The translations under genes were made by a program, and so were the position numbers. Below the pieces are notes generated by a model. The model saw only the letters and a program-made list of their open reading frames with translations, made no database searches and was not told the origin of the DNA. A DNA stretch of 64,000 nucleotides from Cellulophaga sp. L1A9 (GTDB taxonomy: Bacteria > Bacteroidota > Bacteroidia > Flavobacteriales > Flavobacteriaceae). Positions within the stretch are counted from its first letter, which is position 1. Every line of letters starts with the position of its first letter. Of this stretch, positions 24,065 to 32,267 are shown piece after piece. Location: the NCBI RefSeq assembly GCF_009797025.1, contig NZ_CP047027.1:2728001-2792000 (forward strand). The letters run 5' to 3'.

Positions 24065-26305
24065 ATGGCGGTACATATTTTAGGAATACGGCATCATGGA
24101 GTGGGCTCTGCAAAAAGAGTGCAACAACGCTTAGAAGAATTAAAGCCAGATATGGTTTTGGTAGAAGGTCCTCCGGAACTCACTGAGCTTTTTTCAGTGG
24201 CTTCTCATAAAGATTTGAAACCTCCTGTTGCTATTTTAGTTTATGATGAAAATGAGCCCTCAAATGCTACCTTTTATCCCTTTGCAGAATTTTCTCCAGA
24301 ATTGATAGCCATTAAATATGCAAGTGAAAATAGAATCCCCGTCAAAGCTATAGATTTACCTGCAGGGATACGTATGAAGCAGGCTCAGTTAAAAAGTAAA
24401 AGAGAAGAGAAAGAGCCTTTAAAAGAAGAAATAGCATCTCCTGTTTTTGTAAATCCAATGGCTTACATTGCTGAGGCAGCTGGTTTTGCAGATAGTGAAG
24501 CATGGTGGGAGTATCAATTTGAGCAAAGCGGTGCTATAGATGGTTCTGCAGTACAACATTTTGAAGCAGTTCAACTGGTGATGAAATCTCTAAGGGATGA
24601 AGGAATTGTTTCTCATTTAGATCAGGAAAATGAATTTCGGGAAGCTTATATGCGCCAAATTATACGTGAGACACAGCAAGACATGTATGAAACTATTGTG
24701 GTAGTTTGTGGAGCATGGCATGGACCAGCTTTGGAAGCTATAAGTAGTTGGGACGAAAAAGATACTAAGATTTTAAATAAGCTGCCAAAGTCTCAAACAA
24801 ATGTAGGGGTAGCTTGGATACCTTGGACAAATTCAAGGCTTTCCTTATATTCTGGATATGGAGCAGGGTTAACTTCCCCTGGTTGGTATGAACATAGGTG
24901 GTTGACTCAAGAAAATATAGAGGTAAGTTGGCTAACCAAGGTGGCTAAGGCCTTTCGGAAAGAAGGAATAGATATTTCTACAGCTCATATCATGGAGACA
25001 TATCGGCTGGCAGAAGCATTAGCTGCTCTTCGAAAAAAATCGCGAATTACATTAAATGAACTAAACGAAGCCGTGCAAACAGTTATGTGCATGGGAGAAC
25101 CTATACTGTTCAAGTTAATTGAAGAACACATAATAGTAGGTGACAAAATAGGTGCTATTCCGGATGATGTACCTAAAATTCCTCTACAATTGGATTTTGA
25201 AAGTCGCGCTAAATCACTTCGATTAAACATTACTAATCTTAGTAAAAAGTACGATTTAGATTTAAGAAAGCCATTAGATTTAAAAAGGAGCATATTCTTT
25301 CATCAATTGCAATTGCTAGGGATAACTTGGGCAAGACCTACATATAGTAGAACCAAGGGAACGTTTAAAGAAAGCTGGGAGTTGATTTGGAATCCAGAAA
25401 TGCTTATTACCATTTTAGATAATGCTTATTTTGGAAATACGGTAACACTTGCCTGTAATGCGAAAGTGGTACAGTCTATACAGGAGGAAAAACTCATTTC
25501 CGGTCTCACTAAATTATTGAATGATTGTATTCCTGCAGAACTTTTTTCTGCAATTGATGCTATTCTTCATAGAATTAGTGACGAATCTGCCTTGGCAACA
25601 GATACAAGAGATATTATGATTGCCTTACCAGGGATGATTCAAATTATAAAATATGGTGATGTAAGAAAATCAGATGTTGGTGAACTACAAAGTATATTGG
25701 ATAGGCTCTTTCATAAAACATGTTTGACGTTAGCAAATTCATGTTATGGGTTAGACGAAGAAAGTTCTAATGCGATGTTTGAGCATATTGGAGCGGTCCA
25801 TAATGGAATTAAAATACTAGAAGATTTAGATAAGGAAGACCAATGGTGCGAGGCATTGGAAAGTGTGTTAAAGAAAGACGGTGTACATTTTGTTATCGTA
25901 GGGTGTACGGTGCGCCTATTGTTAGATAATCAACGTTTGACAGAAGATGCTTCAAGAAAATTATTGTCCTATTATTTAACGGCAACAAACGAAGCGCAAG
26001 AAGTTGCCTTTTGGTTAGAAGGTTTTTTAAGAGGAAGTGGCCTGATATTAATCTATGATCATTTGATATGGAATTTGCTTTATGAGTGGGTTGAAACTTT
26101 AGGGAGAGATGTCTTTATTGCTTTATTGCCAACATTAAGAAGAGCATTTTCAAAATTTGAATACGGGGAGCGTAGACAAATTGGGAATAAGGCAAAGAAG
26201 GGTTATGATAGTCAACAGACAGAAGTTAAAGTGGTAAATTCAAATTTTGATGATGAGTTGGCTTCTTCAATATTGCCCGCTATTCAAGATTTTTTAGGAG
26301 TATAA
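24065..26305 (+). CDS. DUF5682-like protein with TraB/TIKI-like motifs (gene 4 of operon)
   Basis: 746-residue cytoplasmic protein. The N-terminus has GIRH (residues 7-10) followed by SAKRVQQRLEELKPDMVLVEGPPE (Glu34), and a second motif CGAWHGPA (G216-H219) occurs downstream. A GxxH motif, a Glu at the end of the next strand, and a later GxxH are the layout of the TraB/TIKI/EreA/ChaN superfamily, so a metal-dependent hydrolase-like N-domain is inferred. Residues beyond about 330 form a long helical region. I associate the protein with DUF5682. Flanked by the MoxR and VWA genes with short gaps (24 and 17 bases). Confidence 0.8.
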   Translation: MAVHILGIRHHGVGSAKRVQQRLEELKPDMVLVEGPPELTELFSVASHKDLKPPVAILVYDENEPSNATFYPFAEFSPELIAIKYASENRIPVKAIDLPAGIRMKQAQLKSKREEKEPLKEEIASPVFVNPMAYIAEAAGFADSEAWWEYQFEQSGAIDGSAVQHFEAVQLVMKSLRDEGIVSHLDQENEFREAYMRQIIRETQQDMYETIVVVCGAWHGPALEAISSWDEKDTKILNKLPKSQTNVGVAWIPWTNSRLSLYSGYGAGLTSPGWYEHRWLTQENIEVSWLTKVAKAFRKEGIDISTAHIMETYRLAEALAALRKKSRITLNELNEAVQTVMCMGEPILFKLIEEHIIVGDKIGAIPDDVPKIPLQLDFESRAKSLRLNITNLSKKYDLDLRKPLDLKRSIFFHQLQLLGITWARPTYSRTKGTFKESWELIWNPEMLITILDNAYFGNTVTLACNAKVVQSIQEEKLISGLTKLLNDCIPAELFSAIDAILHRISDESALATDTRDIMIALPGMIQIIKYGDVRKSDVGELQSILDRLFHKTCLTLANSCYGLDEESSNAMFEHIGAVHNGIKILEDLDKEDQWCEALESVLKKDGVHFVIVGCTVRLLLDNQRLTEDASRKLLSYYLTATNEAQEVAFWLEGFLRGSGLILIYDHLIWNLLYEWVETLGRDVFIALLPTLRRAFSKFEYGERRQIGNKAKKGYDSQQTEVKVVNSNFDDELASSILPAIQDFLGV

Positions 26306-26322
26306 GGATAATTAAATATACT

Positions 26323-27498
26323 ATGAAACCAAATCAAGAAACACTAGAAAAATGGAGAATGATTCTCGGAAGCGGAGAAGCAGATGGTATTGGAGTGTCA
26401 TTAGATGATCAATTAAGTAGTATTGATGTTGCATTAACTGCTTTGTATGATTTTGATAAAAAACAAATTTTTGATTACGATGAGGTAAAAGGAAAAGGTT
26501 CTTTGGGAACGTCTAATCCACAAGTTGCTCGTTGGTTAGGCGATATAAGAAAATATTTTCCACAATCTGTAGTCAAGGTTTTACAGAATGATGCCATGAA
26601 AAACCCAGAGCTCAAACGCAAAATGATGTTTGAACCTGAGATATTGGCGCAAGCAGAAGCAGATATTCATTTGGTAGCAACATTAATGGAGTTAGGAAAA
26701 TTGATTCCGGACAAAACAAAAGAGACGGCAAGGGGAGTTGTTAAAAAAGTGGTAGATGAGTTAATGCAAAAGTTGGAGCAGAAAACCATATCTTCCATCA
26801 CAGGAGCTATTGATAGAGCTTCCATTAATAGACGTCCTCGGTATAAAGAAATTAATTGGAATACTACAATTCGTAAAAACTTAAAACATTATTTACCAGA
26901 ATATAAAACGATAATTCCTGTGGAACGTATTGGTTATGGGCGAAAATCAAAACGTTCCATGAAAGATATTGTTCTCTGTCTTGATCAAAGTGGTTCCATG
27001 GGAACATCTGTTGTGTATTCTGGGATTTTTGGAGCAGTAATGGCTTCTATTCCCAATGTAACGACGCGAATGCTTGTGTTTGATACTCAAGTAGCCGATT
27101 TAACAGAAGATTTGACAGATCCTGTAGATTTGTTGTTTGGTGTACAGCTAGGTGGTGGTACAGATATAAATTTGGCCCTTCAGAAAGTGCAGAGTGTTAT
27201 TTCTAAACCGAGTGAAACAATAGTCGTATTAATTACTGATCTGTATGAAGGTGGTAATGAAAAGGAAATGTTGAGAAGAGCCGAGGAGCTTGTGGCATCA
27301 GGAGTGCAGGTAATTTGCTTATTGGCATTGAATGATGAAGGAAGCCCTTATTATGATACGGGTAATGCGAAACGATTTTCAGAAATAGGGATACCAGTTT
27401 TTGCATGTACGCCCGATAAGTTTCCTGACTTAATGTCTGCTGCGATTAGAAAAGATGATATTATACAATGGGCAAGTAAGAATAATATTGTCTCCTAA
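26323..27498 (+). CDS. VWA domain protein (gene 5 of MoxR/VWA operon)
   Basis: 391 residues. The C-terminal half is a von Willebrand A domain with the MIDAS motif D221-Q-S-G-S225, a Thr-Asp pair in GGGTDINLAL, and LITDLYEGG; all metal-contacting residues look intact. The N-terminal half is helical and is likely to contact the MoxR ATPase. No signal peptide or transmembrane helix, so it is cytoplasmic, unlike the BatA/BatB type. Last gene of the operon, followed by a terminator hairpin. Confidence 0.92.
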   Translation: MKPNQETLEKWRMILGSGEADGIGVSLDDQLSSIDVALTALYDFDKKQIFDYDEVKGKGSLGTSNPQVARWLGDIRKYFPQSVVKVLQNDAMKNPELKRKMMFEPEILAQAEADIHLVATLMELGKLIPDKTKETARGVVKKVVDELMQKLEQKTISSITGAIDRASINRRPRYKEINWNTTIRKNLKHYLPEYKTIIPVERIGYGRKSKRSMKDIVLCLDQSGSMGTSVVYSGIFGAVMASIPNVTTRMLVFDTQVADLTEDLTDPVDLLFGVQLGGGTDINLALQKVQSVISKPSETIVVLITDLYEGGNEKEMLRRAEELVASGVQVICLLALNDEGSPYYDTGNAKRFSEIGIPVFACTPDKFPDLMSAAIRKDDIIQWASKNNIVS

Positions 27499-27503
27499 AA
27501 ATT

Positions 27504-27532
27504 AAAAACTCCGGTAATCAGCCGGAGTTTAT
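27504..27532 (+). terminator. Terminator after the MoxR/VWA operon
   Basis: AAACTCCGG (27506-27514) pairs with CCGGAGTTT (27522-27530), loop TAATCAG; T-tract weak on the + side. Confidence 0.7.
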
Positions 27533-27647
27533 TCATCAATCAAAAAACGAACAGTCATGATAACTGTTGTTACAGTTCACAAATTACAATTTTTGTACCA
27601 AATTTCCAATTTAGGAAAAGTTTTACAGTAATTTATGCTTGGAAGTA

Positions 27648-28511
27648 TTATCCAAGATATGTTTTTAATATTTTACTTCTAGACGTATGTTTTAATCTAC
27701 GGATTGCTTTTTCTTTAATTTGACGTACACGTTCTCTTGTTAGGTCAAATGTTTCACCAATTTCTTCAAGGGTCATAGAATGCTGCCCTGCAAGTCCAAA
27801 ATACAAACGAATGACATCTGCTTCTCTTGGAGTTAAGGTTTCTAGTGCTCTTTCTATTTCCGTACGTAAAGACTCATGTAATAATTCTCTATCTGGATTA
27901 GGCGACTCACCACTACGCAATACATCGTAAAGGTTAGAATCTTCACCATCAATTAAAGGAGCATCCATAGAGACGTGACGACCAGAGTTTTTCAATGATT
28001 GTTTTACATCTTCAACAGTCATGTCTAATTCTTTTGCAATTTCTTCTGGTGAAGGTTGGCGTTCATGCGCCTGCTCCAAGAAGGCAAAAGTTTTATTAAT
28101 CTTGTTTATAGATCCAATTTTGTTCAATGGTAAACGAACAATACGAGATTGTTCTGCTAATGCTTGTAAGATAGATTGACGAATCCACCATACAGCGTAA
28201 GAGATAAATTTAAAACCACGCGTTTCATCAAAACGTTGTGCGGCTTTAATAAGACCAAGGTTACCTTCATTAATTAAATCTGGAAGCGTAAGTCCTTGGT
28301 TTTGGTATTGTTTTGCAACAGATACCACGAACCTTAAGTTTGCTTTGGTTAATTTTTCCAAAGCTGCTTGATCACCTTTTTTTATTCGTTGAGCCAATTC
28401 TACTTCTTCATCGGCGGTAATTAAATCTACCTTACCAATTTCTTGTAAATATTTGTCTAACGATGCGGTCTCCCTGTTGGTTACCTGTTTTGTAATCTTT
28501 AGCTGTCTCAT
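27648..28511 (-). CDS. rpoD: Primary sigma factor RpoD/SigA, short Bacteroidota form
   Basis: Housekeeping sigma factor of 287 residues; it lacks the long region 1.1 of E. coli RpoD, as is typical for the phylum. Region 1.2 ([17 protein letters not shown]), region 2 ([24 protein letters not shown] segment and [16 protein letters not shown]), region 3 and region 4 helix-turn-helix ([24 protein letters not shown]) are clear. Upstream on the minus strand is an A/G-rich stretch (AGAAAGGGATATTTAG) near the start that resembles a ribosome site. It is the factor expected to read the TAnnTTTG promoters in this window. Confidence 0.95.
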   Translation of the reverse strand: MRQLKITKQVTNRETASLDKYLQEIGKVDLITADEEVELAQRIKKGDQAALEKLTKANLRFVVSVAKQYQNQGLTLPDLINEGNLGLIKAAQRFDETRGFKFISYAVWWIRQSILQALAEQSRIVRLPLNKIGSINKINKTFAFLEQAHERQPSPEEIAKELDMTVEDVKQSLKNSGRHVSMDAPLIDGEDSNLYDVLRSGESPNPDRELLHESLRTEIERALETLTPREADVIRLYFGLAGQHSMTLEEIGETFDLTRERVRQIKEKAIRRLKHTSRSKILKTYLG

Positions 28512-28643
28512 CTAAATATCCCTTTCTAATATTATATTGTTATGCATTAGCTGCATTAGATTATACGTTGAAAAATAAAAAATGTTACAAACGTGATGGA
28601 TTATTTTAATTTTTTTGGATAAAATACCCGTTTTAAGGGTTTA

Positions 28644-29612
28644 TTATTCAAAATCTAAGAGTTGTGTGGCTTTAATTAGGTTTTTTAGAGCAGCAATTTT
28701 TTCGTAAAGTTTATTGAAAAAAATATTCCGTTCCTTTTCTCCTGTACTGTTTAATAGTTTTGACATTTGTAATTGACGCATCATAAATTTTTCTGCTTGA
28801 TCACAGGTGTTTCTGTCATTTGTCTTATAATAAGAGAGTAATGTAAAAGGAACATAGAGCGATTTTAGATTAGGAGCAGTTACCAAAATGGTATTATTCA
28901 TTAAATGGAGTTCATTATAATAAAACATAAAATTAGTACCCGTTGAAGTGATTTTATGTGCAATACTTTGAATTAATTTTTTAAGTTGATCACATAAAAT
29001 TAAACCAATTTCTGTAGTTATAATTCCTGCTTTGTGGTAATAGTGTATTTGTTTTAAGGTGCTGTTTATCGTGGTGATGTCCCATATTTCTGTGATATTT
29101 AAGTCGTTGTACAAACTTCCTAATTTGCTACCGGCTTGGATAAGGGAGAGCGTAGGGATAAATTCTTCAAAAGTCTTATTGCTAAATGTTTTGTCTAAAA
29201 GCTTTAGCCAGACAAACAGTTTAAAGCGACTTAATTCATCATTAGAAAGGTTGTAGAATATGGGTATATCTTTAGCAGAATACAAAATTCTACTCTCTTT
29301 TTGCTTTAATAACGGTATTAGAGAGGCATATGAATCTTCAAAGTACAGTTGTAGTTCTTCTTCTTTATCAATTCCTTTTGTTTTTTCAATAACTACGAAA
29401 TTAGATTTTTCATTTCCAAACAAGCTGTCTAGTGAGATATTAAAGTATTTTGCTAAAATGATTGTTTCGTCCAAAGAAAATTTACTTTTTAAGCTGGTGC
29501 GTCTGTGGGCGGCATCGTAACTAATTTCTAAGGCTGTAGCAATACTTTCTATTAAAGATTCGTGGGGAGGTAAGACCTCCTGAACATGAGTAAGCAGTTC
29601 TTTTTGAAACAT
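28644..29612 (-). CDS. BetR-like helix-turn-helix regulator
   Basis: 322 residues. The N-terminal 65 residues (ESIATALEISYDAAHRRTS, then LDETIILAKYFNISLDSLFG) form a Cro/BetR-type helix-turn-helix; the rest is a helical region without a known ligand site. It is divergent from the surface-repeat gene at 29715 with 102 bases between the starts, so it may regulate that gene, but no evidence beyond position supports this. Confidence 0.75.
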   Translation of the reverse strand: MFQKELLTHVQEVLPPHESLIESIATALEISYDAAHRRTSLKSKFSLDETIILAKYFNISLDSLFGNEKSNFVVIEKTKGIDKEEELQLYFEDSYASLIPLLKQKESRILYSAKDIPIFYNLSNDELSRFKLFVWLKLLDKTFSNKTFEEFIPTLSLIQAGSKLGSLYNDLNITEIWDITTINSTLKQIHYYHKAGIITTEIGLILCDQLKKLIQSIAHKITSTGTNFMFYYNELHLMNNTILVTAPNLKSLYVPFTLLSYYKTNDRNTCDQAEKFMMRQLQMSKLLNSTGEKERNIFFNKLYEKIAALKNLIKATQLLDFE

Positions 29613-29714
29613 AAATTTGTGATTATCGCAAATATTAATTTCTGTATATGTGAATATACCTAATTTATTTGTGGTATGTGCAATAATTTTGGACGGTAAC
29701 TAATATTTGAAATT

Positions 29715-30416
29715 ATGAAGTATATTCTGATAGTTTTAATTTTTTTGATAGGCAAACAGGCTCAGGCTCAAAATGAGCTGAAAAATAGAAAGTTTAGAGC
29801 GCCATTATGGACTACGCACGATACTGATGTAGATATTGTTGGTGCTTCCTTTGGGTTTGTGCCTAGAGATTTGACTAAGGATAAATCTCTTGTTAGAACC
29901 TATGGACTAAGAGTCGAGGCTTTTCCTTTGTCTTTCTTTTATTTTATGGCACCCAAAAGTCCTTTGTCTACCTATAATGAAGAGTATTATAGTACTTTAA
30001 AAGGTAACGCTTCTGAGCATATCAATGGTCTAAATATTGCAACAGGCTCTTTTGAAGAGATTGATGTTAATGGAATTTCTACCACACTTTTCTTACATTA
30101 TAGTAGAAAACATAATGGGATAGCAGTTGCAGGAGTAACAAATACCATTGAACGAGGGAATGGATTGATGATAGCGTATGGTGGTAATGATGTGTATCAT
30201 GGGAATGGAATGATGCTAGGTACGCTCTTTGGTAACGCAACCAATACGTTTAATGGATTGCAAATAAGTGCCGCTAATTTCATTTCTGAAAAGGGAACTG
30301 GTTTGCAAATTGGTCTTTTTAATTCAGCAACTAATTTTAGGGGGCTTCAATTGGGTTTGTGGAATAAGAATTCTAAACGTTCATTGCCATTTATTAATTG
30401 GCAATTTAAAGGATAA
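29715..30416 (+). CDS. LA_2272-like surface-repeat protein (outer surface, secreted)
   Basis: 233 residues with a signal peptide (ILIVLIFLIGKQAQAQ, cleaved around residue 19). The mature part contains degenerate repeats of the form N-G-L-x-I/L-G/A-x-x-N (INGLNIATG, FNGLQISAANF, GTGLQIGLFNSA, RGLQLGLWNKN), the pattern of the LA_2272/LA_2273-type surface repeat. Probably a beta-helical or barrel-like protein at the outer membrane. Followed by a strong terminator. Confidence 0.75.
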   Translation: MKYILIVLIFLIGKQAQAQNELKNRKFRAPLWTTHDTDVDIVGASFGFVPRDLTKDKSLVRTYGLRVEAFPLSFFYFMAPKSPLSTYNEEYYSTLKGNASEHINGLNIATGSFEEIDVNGISTTLFLHYSRKHNGIAVAGVTNTIERGNGLMIAYGGNDVYHGNGMMLGTLFGNATNTFNGLQISAANFISEKGTGLQIGLFNSATNFRGLQLGLWNKNSKRSLPFINWQFKG

Positions 30417-30439
30417 TTATACTAGTGTGCTATAAAAGC

Positions 30440-30475
30440 AAAAGCGCAATACTCTATGTATTGCGCTTTTTCTTT
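30440..30475 (+). terminator. Terminator after the surface-repeat gene
   Basis: 13-bp stem AAAAGCGCAATAC (30440-30452) with GTATTGCGCTTTT (30458-30470), loop TCTAT, then TCTTTT. Confidence 0.85.
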
Positions 30476-30521
30476 TAATAAGAGCGTCCACCGTTTAATG
30501 CGGTTATTGCTGCTCGCTTCA

Positions 30522-31223
30522 TTATATTTTAGAGGTAATAAAAGTGCCGTTGTTTTCTTGAGCCAAAGTTCGCATAAAATCTAAATCGGCATCATCACCA
30601 AAAGCAATAGTGTGTATAATAATGTTATTAGTATTCACTTTGCGTATTTCATCAAGTACGGCATCTGGACCACTATTTGGTAAACCATCACTCATTAATA
30701 CAATTTCTTCTACTTCATAAGTAGATAAGGCTTCTAGAAGTCCCTCTAGCGTATTGGTGCCTCCATTGGCTTTTAAGTTTTTTACAAATATATTTGATGA
30801 GGTTCTTGTGGTGTTGTCTGCTATTCTAAATGAAGTGGCTTGTTTGGTTACATCATTATTAAAAGAAAAGACAACAAATTTTTTGCCATCAGGGAGCCCT
30901 TTTATTGCAGGTATTAACTTGCGTTTTACAGCACCTAATTTAGTCGCTTCTTTAGAGACTTGTTTTCCAAGGAGACCTCCAATTTTTCCACCTATTACTT
31001 TACTTACTTGGTTGCCTGCTTCATCGCCAACTTCTCTTACAACTTGGTCCTTTATAGAGCCTTCATCTATGCCTTCCATGCTGCCGGAAATATCAATAAG
31101 GTACAAGGTGTTGCGAGTAGATGTTTCGATACCGAAAAAATCATCAGATTTCTTTACTACATAACAGGAGGTAAGGAGTGTACAAAATAGTAGTAGCGTT
31201 AAACTTGTTAAAAATTTTTTCAT
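30522..31223 (-). CDS. VWA domain lipoprotein
   Basis: 233 residues. Lipoprotein signal with lipobox LLTSC (Cys at about residue 20), then a VWA domain: MIDAS start LIDISGSM (about residues 43-50), Thr in GGTNTLEG and Asp in LMSDGLPNSG. Between the MIDAS strand and the next core strand sits a glycine-rich segment (IGGKIGGLLGKQVSKEA), longer than usual for a small VWA domain. Probably attached to the inner or outer membrane. It is unlinked to any MoxR gene here, unlike the operon VWA at 26323. Confidence 0.85.
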   Translation of the reverse strand: MKKFLTSLTLLLFCTLLTSCYVVKKSDDFFGIETSTRNTLYLIDISGSMEGIDEGSIKDQVVREVGDEAGNQVSKVIGGKIGGLLGKQVSKEATKLGAVKRKLIPAIKGLPDGKKFVVFSFNNDVTKQATSFRIADNTTRTSSNIFVKNLKANGGTNTLEGLLEALSTYEVEEIVLMSDGLPNSGPDAVLDEIRKVNTNNIIIHTIAFGDDADLDFMRTLAQENNGTFITSKI

Positions 31224-31496
31224 TTTGTTAGTGATTAGCGTTTAGTGTTCCTTTTTTTTATTTAAATAACCATTTGCTCTAGTTCTCAATAGATAGTGGT
31301 TATTGCTGTTCAGATTATTTGTAATGTGATATTCTGAGAGGTGAAATGGGATTACCATTTCTAAAAATTAAAATTAGACCTAATAGCTAGAACTATTTTC
31401 GATAATGAGAATTAGACGATAGCTATTTAGTAATACCCCTTGTTCAAAGAGAATTTATTTTTGATGTGATGCTTTGTGTTGCTAAAAACAACTCTT

Positions 31497-32246
31497 TTAA
31501 AAAAGTGCATCAATATAGTTAAGTAGACTCTTTTTTTTACTTTGTGCTACCGGAATAGCGTGTTGTTCATTTAGAACAACTTCTTCATTGCGCTTGTCAA
31601 AAGAAGTTATGTAAGTTAAGTTAATGAGAAAACTTTGATGTACCCGAAAAAAATTGTGATTCCTAAGTTTTTCATCAAATGATTTAAGCGGCTTAGAAAC
31701 TAAAATACTTTTACCACTTGTAAGAAGAAAAGAGGTGTAGTTGTTATCAGATTTTGCAAACAATATATCTTCTATGGTAATCACATGAATAGCATCTGTG
31801 TTTTTAAGTACCAATTTTTTTGATTGGTCATTATGAGAAAAATTATGGAGTAAGGTAGTTAACTGCGACTGGTAGTTTGTTTTACTAATGTCTGCAATTA
31901 CTTTGTCTACGGCTAAGATCAATTCTTTTTCTTCATAGGGTTTTAGCAGGTAATCTATAGCGCTAAACTTAAATGCTTCTATGGCATATTTAGCAAAAGA
32001 AGTGGTAAATATAATCTTGAAATGGATCGCCTCAAACAACTTAAGAAATTCAAAAGCAGTACCATCGGTCAGGAAAACATCTAAAATTATAAAGTCGGGC
32101 TTCATTTGTTTTATTAAAAAAGATGCTTCTTTGATATTATCAGAATGGCCAATTAGTGCTATGTTTTGGTAGCTTTTTACAATAGACGAAGCATAGGCAA
32201 ATGCTTGTGGATCATCTTCTACAATAAAACAAGAGATAGCGCTCAT
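31497..32246 (-). CDS. LytTR-family response regulator
   Basis: 249 residues: receiver domain with D11/D12 and phospho-acceptor D56 (FIILDVFLTDG), Lys in DYLLKPYEEKE, then a LytTR DNA-binding domain (about residues 145-249, FAKSDNNYTSFLLTSGK, FFRVHQSFLINLTYI). It lies 21 bases downstream of the TPR histidine kinase and forms a pair with it. 273 bases without a gene separate it from the VWA lipoprotein. Confidence 0.93.
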   Translation of the reverse strand: MSAISCFIVEDDPQAFAYASSIVKSYQNIALIGHSDNIKEASFLIKQMKPDFIILDVFLTDGTAFEFLKLFEAIHFKIIFTTSFAKYAIEAFKFSAIDYLLKPYEEKELILAVDKVIADISKTNYQSQLTTLLHNFSHNDQSKKLVLKNTDAIHVITIEDILFAKSDNNYTSFLLTSGKSILVSKPLKSFDEKLRNHNFFRVHQSFLINLTYITSFDKRNEEVVLNEQHAIPVAQSKKKSLLNYIDALF

Positions 32247-32267
32247 AGGAATTCAAATATACTGTAA

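Noticed and set aside
30754..31190. Two + strand frames inside the VWA lipoprotein gene
   Set aside because: Antisense shadows of the minus-strand VWA gene, which has clear MIDAS and lipobox motifs.
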